A stretch of 64,000 nucleotides of DNA from Notamacropus eugenii (lineage: Eukaryota; Chordata; Mammalia; Diprotodontia; Macropodidae), in assembly GCF_028372415.1 (NCBI RefSeq), contig NC_092875.1, positions 407,479,239 to 407,543,238 of the forward strand, given 5' to 3'. Shown in pieces: positions 10,890 through 22,600 of the stretch. How positions within the stretch are numbered: the first letter of the stretch is position 1; every line of letters begins with the position of its first letter. Below the pieces are notes generated by a model. It was not told the origin of the DNA. It did no database searches and worked only from the letters and a program-made list of their open reading frames with translations. Made by a program: the position numbers and the translations under genes.

Positions 10890-11705
10890 ATTCGGAAGTT
10901 CTTTATCTGATCACACCTTCCTGTTATTTCATCTTTACCTTTACCTTATTCCTCCAATCCTTATCCTCTGTACTCACAGTGGATTGATGGCCAATTCATC
11001 TACTTTATAGCTCTTTCACATGCTAATGCCCTTATTCTAGCCCTGTTCTTCCATCCTGTTTTCAAGCCCTATGGGAACCACGTCAGCTCTACTCAGTGTT
11101 TTCCTCTCGTGTGTCTTCTTCCCTTGTCTGTCATGACTCGTGCTTTACTAACCTCCCACTCTGCATCCTCCCTGTCATCCACTCCCTATTATCTTTATGT
11201 CATACTTTAAACACCTTCATTGGGCATTTCAGGCTCTTCATAACCTGGCCCATTTCTTACATGTCCAGAGTGACATATTTTGTCATCTAGCCTTGATGGC
11301 CTCCTTGCTCTTTCTCACATATGATACCTCATCTCCTGCCTCTGTGCCTTTTTCCTGGCTGTCCCTCATCCCTGGAGTGCATTCCCTCCTCATCTCCACT
11401 GCCTTCTGGCACCCTCATGTTCCTTCAGGATGCAGCTTCAGCACCAACTTCTACAAGAAGCCTTTGCTGATCTCCTCTGTTGCCAGTACCCTTCCTCCTA
11501 AACTACCTTTATTTAATGACCTAATTTATTTGTATTTATTCCGTTTTATAGTTGTTTTGTATATACACTTATATAGGCACCTGTTGTCTTCCCCATTAGA
11601 GTATAAGATCCTTGAGAAAAGGGATTCTTGTAGTCACTGTCTTTGAGTCACCAGCTCCTAGTGCTGTGCCTGGAACTCGGTCCATGGTTAATAAATGGTT
11701 GATTC
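10890..11705 (+). repeat. L2 LINE 3' region (sense)
   Basis: Long pyrimidine-rich segment with hallmark L2 phrases: 'caggctcttcataacctggc', 'gatggcctccttgctc', 'tggagtgcattccctcctca', then 'gagtataagatccttgagaa' and a terminal 'aataaatggttgattcc'. The two open frames in it (11096-11290, 11197-11646) are L2-derived, not genes. Confidence 0.8.
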
Positions 11706-11941
11706 CATCTCAGATGGAGAATGAAGATTTGAATGATTATTGAGGTGATAACATTATAGAAGCTGGGATGAATCTGTCAACCCTCAAACCACTTTGTCAT
11801 GACTCTACTTGGTTTACAAGCTTCGTAGAAATCACCTGACATAGTGCGGTTATATGGAGAGCATTAATGTCTACTTATCTCACAGGACTTAAAGCAATAA
11901 CTTATAACTAAAGATTCATACTTTCAAAAGCATAAACATAT

Positions 11942-11975
11942 GCTGATGTGTGTGTATGTATGTGTACATGTGTGT
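11942..11975 (+). repeat. TG-rich microsatellite
   Basis: Imperfect (TG)n/(TGTA)n run of about 33 bp. Confidence 0.8.
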
Positions 11976-11999
11976 GAAACCTGGGGCAAAGGAAAAAAA

Positions 12000-12350
12000 C
12001 CATCTACATCACTGACTCCCAAGTCTATAAATCCAGCCCTAATAATGTCCCTGAAGCTGTCATCACACATTACTAACTCCTCATTGGATTTTTCCTCCTG
12101 CATGTCTTGCAAGCACCTCAAACTTAGTGCTGCCCCCAATGAAGCTCATTTCCTTCTCTCACTATATCTGCTCCTCCACATTTCTTGGCGTCTGTTGAGT
12201 GTACTACTCTTCTCCCACTTCCCAGTTCTCAGTGGCTTTCCTGTCCCTGCTGTCCTATACATTCAATCAATTGCCCCGTATTGTCACTTCCCTTTTCCTC
12301 CATTTACTTGGTCACCACCCCTCAACTTAGCGCCTTCTCTTCCCTAGAAT
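12000..12350 (+). repeat. L2 LINE internal fragment
   Basis: 'cttgcaagcacctcaaactt' with the following sequence resembles the segment of L2 ahead of its 3' end. The 135-residue frame over it (11940-12347) is an artefact of this repeat. Confidence 0.5.
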
Positions 12351-12359
12351 AGTTGTACA

Positions 12360-12536
12360 TAAAGTGTTTTATTCATATATCCCAGCAGAAAAAAAATCAA
12401 CCTTCACAGCAAGGCCCAAATTCAAATCATTTGAGCATTTGTCCTTTTATTTTTACTCACTTATCTAACTAATTATATGTATGTAATATATGTATTAGAA
12501 TGTGAATCTGCCCTAAGAGTTTTGGGACACCCTATA
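12360..12536. mobile_element. Tc1/mariner terminal remnant
   Basis: The right edge reads 'ctaagagttttgggacaccc' then 'tata', whose complement TATAGGGTGTCCCAAAACTC resembles mariner-type terminal inverted repeats (TACAGGGTGTCCC...). The other terminus was not found, so this is a remnant at best. Confidence 0.4.
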
Positions 12537-12539
12537 TTC

Positions 12540-14063
12540 ACATGGGCAAAAAGAGAAACAAAAATATGAGAGAAAGATGCAATGACATTAAAAACAATGG
12601 GAAAGTGTTGCTAATAGTCTGAGACTCCTTTGTGCCCAAAAGTTAATTCTTGATGAATTTTTGATGATGATGTTTTAATGGGATGTGACTGGAGACGCTT
12701 CCATGTTTTTGTAAATCTTGACTTAATACTTGGTTAAGCCAAATGATTTGACCACCTGTTTCTAAGCTCAGTTTGTTTCTCTTCTTTATTTTTATAACTG
12801 TCGTAGCTGAAAATGTTTATTTGGAAAAATGAGATGGATCATAATGAAAGAAGTCCGTCATCAGATTTATGTCCTAGCTCCTGATGTTTATCTGTCACTT
12901 CCAGTTCATTGATCAGGCAAAGTTTATCACTGAAAATTTTATAGCAAATTTCTTTTTTATGCCAATCAGGGGTTCTTCCTAATGAGTCAGAAGGTGTTAG
13001 TCTTATATTTAAAAAATACGTCATGAATGAATGACTCATCAATGAAAGTCTTCCTTTGATTTTGATGCAGGTTAGAAAATTCTGTTTCCAAATATAAGTG
13101 TGTAGCTATGCAAGTTTTTATAGGTGACATCTTTTTGGATAAGAAAAGCTGAGCTTTTCAAATTCTTCCTAATTGTGATGGCTACTATCTCAGGGCCAAA
13201 TATAGTGAAGACAAGGGTCATTATTAATGATGGTTGATGTAAACCTGTATTCAAATCATATTTTTGAGAAATTTGAATTTTTTTACCTTTCTGACACATC
13301 TTATGAGATAAGCATCATGTTTAAGTCCACAAAACACGACCAATAGCAAATTCCTGGTAGAAGGAAGAATGTCTGTCACTGGATTGTTCAATTGTGCCTG
13401 CAAAATTTCATCTTTACCCTGTGGTTTCTTTGCAGGAATTTTCCAAAGCCACTTGTTCAATTTATGAGAATGAGTTAAAGCTAGGTGATGTAATCCCTTC
13501 AGTGCAGGCAACCTGGTACATGTAGACTGCAATATGTTTCCATGTGCCAATAGAAAAAAGCAAGGGAGGGGCACCACTGTCAACCCTTCCATCATTTGTA
13601 AGTCTTGCTCCTTCCTTTGGAAGCAGAAGGTGTGTGGCATATGACTGACCCATACACCAAGTGGTTGTGCTAATCTATCTATCAAGTATTTATAGAGCTT
13701 AATTCGACTTTTATATATATTCTACTTTATATGTAAATAGTATTTCTGTATAAGTAACGCAGAAACCCGAGGGAGGCTCAGAAGCTTAGGGGTGAACATC
13801 CTGGTTGTTTTAGGTGACCAAGAAGCTCAATCCAACATGGTTTCCATCACACCATCCTTCCTCTTGCCATGGCCATATATCCTGTCTTCCAGTCTGTTTT
13901 TGAAACTAACAGGGTTGATATTAAAATTTAGCACCAGAACTGGTGAATTAGGTGGAGAAATATGATGTATGGACAACTCGGTTTAACACGTATTAGTTTA
14001 ATGCCACAAAAATGCTATCACTGGTGCTTCTAAATCTCAGTTCCATTTTGACAAGGTGGTGAG
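12540..14063. other. Intergenic, no gene recognised
   Basis: Contains a 144-codon minus-strand open frame (13251-13685) of unknown origin and a 67-codon one (12839-13042). Neither shows a domain I recognise. No SINE or LINE was recognised in this stretch. Confidence 0.4.
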
Positions 14064-14300
14064 GGATCTAGATGGTGCAGTGGATAGAGCACTGGGCCTG
14101 TAATCTGGAATACGTGAGTTCAAATCTGGACTTTGGTACTCACTACCTTTGTGACCCTGGGCAAGTCACTTAACCTCTGTTTCTTCCACTGTAAAATGTG
14201 GATCATAAGAACGCCTACCTTTTCAAAGTCATTATGAAGAACAAGTGAGATAATATTCATAAAATATTGAGCACGTTGTCTGACCCAGTGCTATCTAAAT
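14064..14300 (+). repeat. MIR/CORE-SINE with tRNA-like head
   Basis: Head 'gatggtgcagtggatagagc' and a B-box-like 'gagttcaaatctgg', then 'gggcaagtcacttaacctct' and 'cactgtaaaatgtggatc'. Nearly full length. It lies just beyond the GZMA poly(A) signal. Confidence 0.75.
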
Positions 14301-14636
14301 TTAGGCTTGGAGTATAGATACAGCTTTGCTGAAGTAAATATAAATAGGATGGCAATCAGACTTCATGTGAACAACGAATCTTTTAGCTTAAATGATACTC
14401 CAAATTGTCCTGCGTTTAGCAAATACTACCTTCCTCGCAGGGTTGTGAAGAAACTGCTTTGCAAAGTGTACCTAAGGAAATGTGAGATGTTCTAATACTG
14501 TGCAGACAGGATCTCAGAGCAACCACACCTCTTGTGTTTCTCCCATAGGAGGGCCAAATCACCATTGGCCAGGTTATTAGGGCAGTTATCTGAATAAATC
14601 AGCCAAAATCCAAGTTTTCACTTAACATTTACCTTT

Positions 14637-14642
14637 TTTATT
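14637..14642 (-). terminator. GZMA polyadenylation signal
   Basis: AATAAA on the minus strand, about 160 bp after the GZMA stop codon, and the first canonical hexamer downstream. The predicted 3' UTR is about 165-190 nt. Confidence 0.7.
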
Positions 14643-14803
14643 TGAATTATCTAACTCATGCTCAATTTTTTTCCTTCACTTTGTTAGTGGAGACTTGGCT
14701 TTCATTTACTTATGCTTCAGGAGAAGAAATGATTATTTCTCTTTGGTCACAACTGTGGAGTATAGCAAGCATTAAGGAATTATAGTGCTTGAGTCAAAGT
14801 GGG

Positions 14804-14965
14804 CTAAACCACTCCCTTGATGGTATTCCTTATCCAGTTGAGATAGTCTGTTGAAAGAAGAGTGTAGACACCAGGTCCTTGGGGAGTACCACATTTTCCA
14901 GGAGGGCCAAAGGAAGTGATTCCTACAAAAGTGCCTTTGCATATCAAAGGGCCACCAGAATCCCC
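14804..14965 (-). CDS. GZMA: GZMA exon 5 (catalytic Ser, C-terminus)
   Basis: The acceptor 'ttttgtttgcag' is followed by [20 protein letters not shown] through [12 protein letters not shown] and TAG (14804-14806). Human has GDSGSP; the more canonical GDSGGP is present here. The C-terminal ending TIKGVV matches human TIKGAV. Confidence 0.96.
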   Translation of the reverse strand, partial: GDSGGPLICKGTFVGITSFGPPGKCGTPQGPGVYTLLSTDYLNWIRNTIKGVV

Positions 14966-17900
14966 CTGCAAACAAAAGAACAAGATGTAGGATGAGAGGG
15001 AAATCACCATTAAATGTTAGTTACAATAGGAAAGAGGTTTAAGAGACTAAAAAAAAAAAAAATAAATTGTCTTCAGTTCATACTTAGAGCAAGTGAGAGT
15101 TAGCATTTAATAAATACCGTGGTGTACTTGCTTAACTAATAGCATGGTAATATTTGAAAAATCCTAAATTTTATTATTCAAGTTCCTTCAGAATCAGTGA
15201 AAGCATGAGCTAAAATCCTAGCAGCAGCTAAATATTTTTGTCTGAAATAAATAATTTCAGCTAAATAATTTGTCTGAAATTAATCAGAATTCTTTCATTT
15301 TGAAAAGAGAAAATGGTGATGGAAATCGTGGATTTAGTAGTTTAATTAAAAGCAATGTTTTTACATTAAAGGGCAAATTAGTCAAATATATTTGACACGT
15401 TGTGATTGAAGTCCAAGAAGAATGTCTTGGTGGTTTAAGTTCTTTATGGATTGTTCAGTCATTATACTTGAGTCTGACACTTTGTGACTCCATTTGAAAT
15501 TTTCTTGATAAAGATTCTAGAGCAATTTGCCATTTCCTGCTCCAGCTCAATTTACAGATGAAGAAACTGAGGGAAACAGGGTTAAGTGACTTGCCCAGGG
15601 TCACACAGCTAGTTCCTGAAGCTGGATTTAAACTCAGATCGTCCAATCCTAGAGTTCTATCTGATATGTCACCTCACTACCCCACTTTCTGGTTTATCCT
15701 TCACCAAAAACCAAACAAAAACCAATCCAAAGGCAAAGCAGAGCAGAAACCCAACCCCAAAGGCAACAATGACCAAACAAAAATCTCACAACGGATATTT
15801 CCGCTTAGGTTTCATTTGCATTGGGAAATCCTTAGCAACCAATGACACGCTAAGATGCACTCTGGAGTCAGAGGGCCTCAGTGTGAATCTCATCTCTGAT
15901 ATTACCTATGACTTTGCCCAAGTCACCTAACCTCTGCTTGCCTCAGTTTTCTTGACTGTGAAATGGAGATGATAACACTTCCCTTCTAGGGTTCTTGTGA
16001 GGGTCAAGTGAGATTGTACTTGTAAAGCACTTAGCACAGTGCCTGGTAACATATATATATATTTATACATACATACATACATATATATACATACATATGC
16101 ACACACACATATGTATACATATATGTATACAGACACTATTTATTATTATTATGGCACCTGGCACATGGTAGGCTGTATATAAATGTCAGCTCTTTTATCA
16201 GTCTGAAACAAGAGCTCAAACATGACTACTGCAGAGGAATCTGGTGGTTGATGGGCAGGATCCTGGAGGGCCTAGTTGTAACCCTCTTAGAGAAGTAAGT
16301 TACCATTTATGCAAACCATCTGGCCACTTTCAAGGCATAGTTAAGCAAAGCTAGCAAGCCATTTGAGGAGGTGCAGTAGGGAAAGTGCTGATCTAAGAGG
16401 GCTGGTCAGACACTCCTCCCTTGCAAGCTTGTCATGGTGCTAAAAATTCACAGCAATCACTTTTATTCATTAAGGTAAAAGAGAGCCTGGAATAGTGAGG
16501 AGAGATGGATTAACCTTTCCCCTGATGTTAGCTATCTATGGGGCATCTCACCACCTCCCTGGTCTTCAGTTTCCTTATCAGTCAAATGATGGGCTTTGGC
16601 TCCATGTCCTGTGAGGTCCCTTCCAACCTATGATTCTATGCACTTGGTGTGTGTTTCTGAGAAGAGTAGGCCTTAAGGGTTAGGACAGAGGACACATGTG
16701 ATGAGTTGGCAGAGAAAGTTGAGGAAGTGTTGGGGATGGGGGTTAGATCCTGCCCCCTCATGGTACCCCTTGGTGACTTGCACCTATAAGGAATAGAATG
16801 TTAAAGGATATGTCTGGGGCCTGAGAAAAGGAAGCTGCAAAGTGCTGACCAGCTCCACCTGTCTTACTGCCTGGACTACAGTTGTCTCTAGTGGCCAGGC
16901 ACCCACATGGATCTCTCTGCTTCTGTTTCCCCTCCCCAGACTCTTTTGGGCCTCACCCACAGGAATCTCCTTTATTTAGAAAGGCAAACCATTCATTCTG
17001 TTCCTGCCTCTGTTTACCTAACAGAATAACTACTGTCTCCACCTTGTTCTTTTACTTACATAACACGTGTCTTTCCCACCATTTCTGTCTCCAGCACAAA
17101 TCATGTTTGGTCCAATATCAGGACGATGATTATAATGATCTTCATCATTGCAGATTTTTCTGTCAATAACAGTGACATTGACTTCTCTCAGAGTGTCTGG
17201 TAACTTCTTGGGTTTGTTGGTTATTAATCCCCACCCTGCAGCCTGGCAAGTGGTACCAGGTTTAACGTCTTTTCCTCTTTTGGGCAGATTCAGATGTTTT
17301 ACAGCTTTTGTAATCTTTACTTTCTCATTCAGCTATTGGATAAAAAATGTAAACAGTTATACTTTCAGGACAGGATAGTGAAATAATGCCCATGTTTGTT
17401 GCCAGAAAAATATATGTAAATTGGTGAGATCCAGACAAAACTGAGCACACATCAGAGACCAGAAAGCCCAGAATGCATCTCTATGTGTGTATGTGAAACC
17501 TTCCTTTTTGCATCTTTCCCAACATTGTGCCCACTCCTACCCAAACCCAAAATATCCCCTTCCAGCACAGGTATGGCTGCTATGTAGCACAATGGCAGAA
17601 GCTTGTGGTCTAAGGGATGGTAGTGAGAGAGGAGCAAACTGGCACATGTTGGAGGCGGTGCAGGAGACTGGGAAGTGTTCTCATACACTGGACTTCTGGA
17701 ATGATAACAAGAATTCCAGGAACAAAGATCCAGTACATAAGGCCTGGAAGTGGGAGAATGTGAGAGGCCTGAGTCCTGAATTGGGGGCAGCAAGACTTGG
17801 CCTTTGCTCCATGTGATTGTAGCCTCCAAAGGTCAAGGGTTCTGATGGTGTACTCTTCAAGTAGTAACTCTTAGAGAAGTATTATAAGACTATAGGTCCC

Positions 17901-19583
17901 AGGGGTAGAAAGTGAGAGGAACAATTTAATGTACCGGGCTCCTGGAAATCCTTTGAATATTTAGAGGGATTAAATAAAAGTTGTCCTAGAAAAAAAATAC
18001 ATGAAAACCCTAAGGCAGCTTATGGAGTTGGGACATCTGCTGGATTTAATGAAAATCCATGAACTTAATGAAAGAGCAGTGTGAGGATACATGGCATAGC
18101 AGATAGTGTTGAAGTTAGGAAGATCTGGGTTCCAGTCTCACCTCTGACACTTATAAGCTACAAGTCACTTGACCTCTGAGTGACCATCTCCTATTCTGTC
18201 AAATAAGAGAGCTGGACTTCCAAGGTACTTCCCAACTGTAAGTCTATGAACCTCCAAGTTCTGTTATGGCTTTAAACATGTGGCCCTCTGACATCAGGGG
18301 AGTTTATCAAGTAAATCTTTTAATTATCCTTCTCCCCACTTGAAAAAAAGTAAAAAGAAGCATTTATTAAATGTGCAAGAAGTGCCAGGCACTGTGCTAA
18401 ACATTTTTCAAATATTATTTCATTGGATCCTCATAACAATCCTGGGAGATAGGGCCTATTATTATCCCCATTTTACAGATGAGGAAACTGAAACAGACCG
18501 AGGTAGAGTGACTTTTCCAGGACCATACTGTTAGACTCAGAGGCCATATTTGAACTCAGGTTTTTTCCTGACTCCAGGCCTAACACTCTATCCACTGGCC
18601 ACCATTCTTATGCTCCTGAGGAGGCACTGTTCCTCCTCCCCAATTTCCTCCAACCTAACACTTGTGGCACTCATAGGATGTCTCCAGTTGAAAAAGGAAA
18701 AGGGCTCAAGTTCTTGATGAAAGCTCCTTTTTACAGACTGGTATATTATCTTTCCTCCAATGTGATAGAGCTTCTCCAAAGTTTTTCCCATAACTCTGAG
18801 AGTCGGTCAGTTCATCTTGGGGCAGCCCTAGTCACTGAGCCATGAGTAGGAGAGTCCTGTCCTCTCAATACAAGATCAGTGGTACTTCCTAGTAGGGGTT
18901 CTTAACTCTTTTTGTGTCACAGATCCCTTTGACTCTCTGGTAAAGCTTATGGACTCCTTGTCATCTTCATGTTCTTCAATGCATGAAATGAAATGTATAG
19001 AATTACAAAGAGAGCCAATTATATGGAGGTAAAGATCCATATTTTTCCCATCCAAAGTCTCAAATCCCAAGAAATCTATGTGGTGATGATTTGGGGGATT
19101 CCTTGAATGAGGAGATATTTCAAAAATCCTTCCCAAAAGTGCATCCCTTTATACATTCATCATGCTGACTAGAAAACATCTTTGATGAACTCCCTACAGT
19201 TATAGGTCTAACACATGATGTGTTGACTAATTCAGAGCAGTTCTACATAGAAAAGAAGAAGAAATTGAAAATAGTATACCTGGAGAAGTTTAAGATCACC
19301 TTCACGTGTTTTTTTATTGTAGCATGGATAGGGAAACTCTTCCTTAACAGTCATCCTCTGTTGTTCAGGCTCTTTCTTGCTAACTGAGTGAGCTCCAAGA
19401 ATGACTGTGGCTGTTTTTTTTCTGAAACAGATAGGATGCAATTAGCATCAGGTAATTCCAAATAGTTGTTGCATCTGCCATTTTGTAGATGCTAGCTATG
19501 TCATCTGTGTGTTAAGAAGTATATTGTTAAATGCTCTATGTGCCCTAGATATAGCGATGTGAAAATATTGGAGAAAACTCTGC

Positions 19584-19650
<67 letters not shown>

Positions 19651-22600
19651 AGGTACTATGGTTATTCATCTCGTTTTCATTTTTTTGGAGCGGATAATGT
19701 TCAGATAGAAATAGTCATAAAATAAGAAATATGTAATTCATGTTGTCTGGATTACTTATTTCACAAGTGACTAAAAGATTTGGGTTGGTTTCTTTCTTCC
19801 TTTTTTTTTTGGTAATTGAATAAGGTATTGGTATACAAGTTGATCTTCTTAGCAGTAGCAATAGTAATATATATCTTCCTATACTTATACAGTATATTAA
19901 AAGCAAGTGTGTGACAAAATGGATAGAATGCCAGCCTAGAGTCAGGAAGACTCATCTTCCTGGGTTCAAATCCAGCCTGAGACACTTACTAGCTCTGTGA
20001 GCCTGTGCATGTCACTTAACCTTGTTTGCTTCAGTTTCCTCTTCTGTAAAATGAACTGGAGAAGGCAATGTCAAACCACTCCACTGTCTTTGCCAACAAA
20101 ACCCCAAAAGGGATTACAGTGAGTCAGACATAACTAAGCAATACTCTCTACAAGGAGACGCAGGTAGGTGGTTTGGTGGATAGCTGCTAGACTGTGAACG
20201 TACCCTGGGCAAGTCAATTAACTTCTCTCAGACTATTTCCTCCCCTGTAAAATGAAGGGTAATGAGACAACCTACCTCACAGAATTTTTGTGAGGATCAA
20301 AAGAGATAACACCTGTAAGGTGCTTTGCAAATCTTCAGCACTCTATAAAATGGGAACTACTTTTAAGGAGTGGTTTGCCATTTCCTTTTTCAGCACATTT
20401 TACAGATGAGGAAAAGGGGGCAACAGGGTGAAATGACTTGCCAAGGATCACACTTAGTAAGAAAGTGAGGCTGGATTTGGACTCAGGTCTTCCTGGCCCC
20501 AGATCTCCAATCACTGTGTCACATCACTGCCCTAAGAGAAAGGAATGAAGGGTTCCCCTGCTGTTGCGCTCTGAAGCATTCTCTGGTCATGTAATGGTTC
20601 ATCACACTTGCTGAGGCAGGTGTCTCAGCTGTCCTCACATTATGCAGAGACTGTTTAATCTTAGCTTCAGATCCCATTTGAACAAGTTTCCTGTTTGTTG
20701 GAGATGGATCACTTCACTGCTCCATGTATACATGGAGGATAGATAAGAGAGCTGATAAGTGCTTGGAAGAAGAGGGATTCTGATTTCCAGTTCCAGACTT
20801 TCTTCAGTTCCCTAAAGGGAAAGAAGATTGAGAAGAAGCTGAGCTGCAGAGGAGCTGAGCACCTCAATCTTGTTCAAGGACTTGAAGAGAATCTGGAACA
20901 TGCATCTTTTTTCTCATAAATGGACGGCAGAAGACCGGGGCCTGTCTTTTCCCAAGCTCTTGCTAATCTCACCCACCATGCAGGAATGGGACATTGGAGT
21001 CATCAACCTCAGTCAGAGGAGTGTTCAGCAAATGGGCTTTGAGGAGAGGGTTATATTTCTATATGGATCCTGGACCTGCTCCTTTTTGCCCTTGGGTGTT
21101 CAATCACAGGGAGTTCAAGGTTTTCTGACAGCAAAGGAAACAGATCTAATTGGGCAATTCAAGGCCCTAGGTTTGGACTTCCTCAGAAAATCTAAGTAGA
21201 TACAACGGATAGGTCTATGCAAAATATTTGGGGGATAGAAGGAAACCAGACTCAGTGTTCTTGCTCATGGAAGTTAGGTAATGAACTCGTAGGCCTTAAA
21301 CAAACAAACAAAAAAAAGAATTTGTATTAAAGGTTTTTTTAAACCTGAGATTATTTTTTGTTCAAGAACTTGTCTCCCTCTCTCACCCTTTTACTGAACT
21401 TTACAAATGAAACATTCTAAAGACACACATTTATTTTACATAACACTATCTTCTCAAAAGTTCCAGTTGACAATCCGAACCTATTAGCAGGAGCTGTGAT
21501 AGCAACTTGTTCAACATTGAGTCCACTTACTTCTTAGTGAGTTTTTCCTTTAATGAGTCGAAATCTGCCTCTGCTCTTTCTCCCCCATTGCTTTGTTTTC
21601 CTATTAATCTGCTTGGAGAGTGGGGCAGGTCAGAAACTTTACCTAAAAAATTTTGAAGCCAGTCAAGTGCTTACTTACTGTGTGCGACAGTGAGCTGCAG
21701 TTATCACCCAGTTCTCTTGGATCAGAACTCCTCCACATATAGATTTTCCATCATGGATTAAGGCCATGTAAGGTCTTGAATGAGGATAGGCTTCGTTACC
21801 TCCAATTATATCTATACAGGAGTCTGTTTTAAAAAAAGAAATAATTAAAATAATGAACAATCTTTCCAGGAGGGGCTTCTTGGAACAGAATGGTTTCTTC
21901 ACTCTTCTTGGAAATGCTACATTTAAGCATTTCCATCAGAACGGAAGGGCCCACCTCCATGTCACCCACAAAGAACATGTTGATGTTGAGAGTCATTGTG
22001 GGGGGAAATGGGTATGGGGGAGTTGGGTTCAGGTGGGAGTTGTGACAAATCACTGGCCTAGTAATATCAGGAGAACTACAAATATCTAGCAAAAAGGAAA
22101 CAAGTGTGTAATCATTTGTGGAGCATGAACGGCATTTGGACGAAGCAATAGCCTTCAGAGGATTCCAGAGTATGATCCTGCAGTACCAGCTAGATTGGAG
22201 GAGCAGAGGTCCTTCCTGCCCACAGGCCCTGACCAAGTCCCTTAGTGCAGTGGTCACAAGCAGCCCTTTGGTCACATCTTTCCTTCCAAGTCTTTGGCCA
22301 GAAAGGTAATTTCCTTTGGCTATAGTGTTCGGTATCTTGTAATGTCTGATTTTTCTTGTTTTTGTTCAGGTGTTAGAGTCATATCCAGCTCTTCCTGACC
22401 CCATTTAGAGTTTTCCTTGTAAAGACACTGGAGTAGTTTGCCATTTCCTTCTCCAGTGCATCTATTTTGTTAGGAAATCAGAGATTAAGTGACTTGCCTT
22501 GGGTCACACAACTAGTATGTCTGAGGTGGGATATGAACCCCATACAATTTGTCATTTTCTTCTGCAGCTCATTTTCCAGTTGAGGAAACTGAGGGAGATG

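Larger units (their letters stand above)
14966..17059 (-). other. GZMA intron 4 and its contents
   Basis: Contains a minus-oriented SINE (15450-15680), a plus-oriented MIR split by an AT/ACAT microsatellite (15850-16200), and a weak MIR-like stretch (16470-16640). The remainder shows no recognised feature. Confidence 0.7.
17333..19279 (-). other. GZMA intron 3 and its contents
   Basis: Holds two MIR elements (18090-18260 plus, 18355-18610 minus) and a hAT-like repeat (18890-19135). 17400-18090 shows nothing recognised; overlapping open frames on both strands there (17452-17829, 17487-17816) lack support. Confidence 0.7.
19422..21678 (-). other. GZMA intron 2 and its contents
   Basis: Carries a 64-bp CT/GA microsatellite close to exon 3, three SINE/MIR elements between 19914 and 20540, and a 109-codon plus-strand open frame (20870-21199) of unknown origin. 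The rest has no recognised feature. Confidence 0.7.

Noticed and set aside
11197..11646. 149-codon plus-strand frame
   Set aside because: Within a clear L2 3' region; not a gene.
14064..14140. Possible tRNA gene
   Set aside because: It is the tRNA-like head of a CORE-SINE; no complete cloverleaf and it continues into a SINE body.
16049..16136. Cysteine/tyrosine-rich minus frame
   Set aside because: Product of the AT/ACAT microsatellite in GZMA intron 4.
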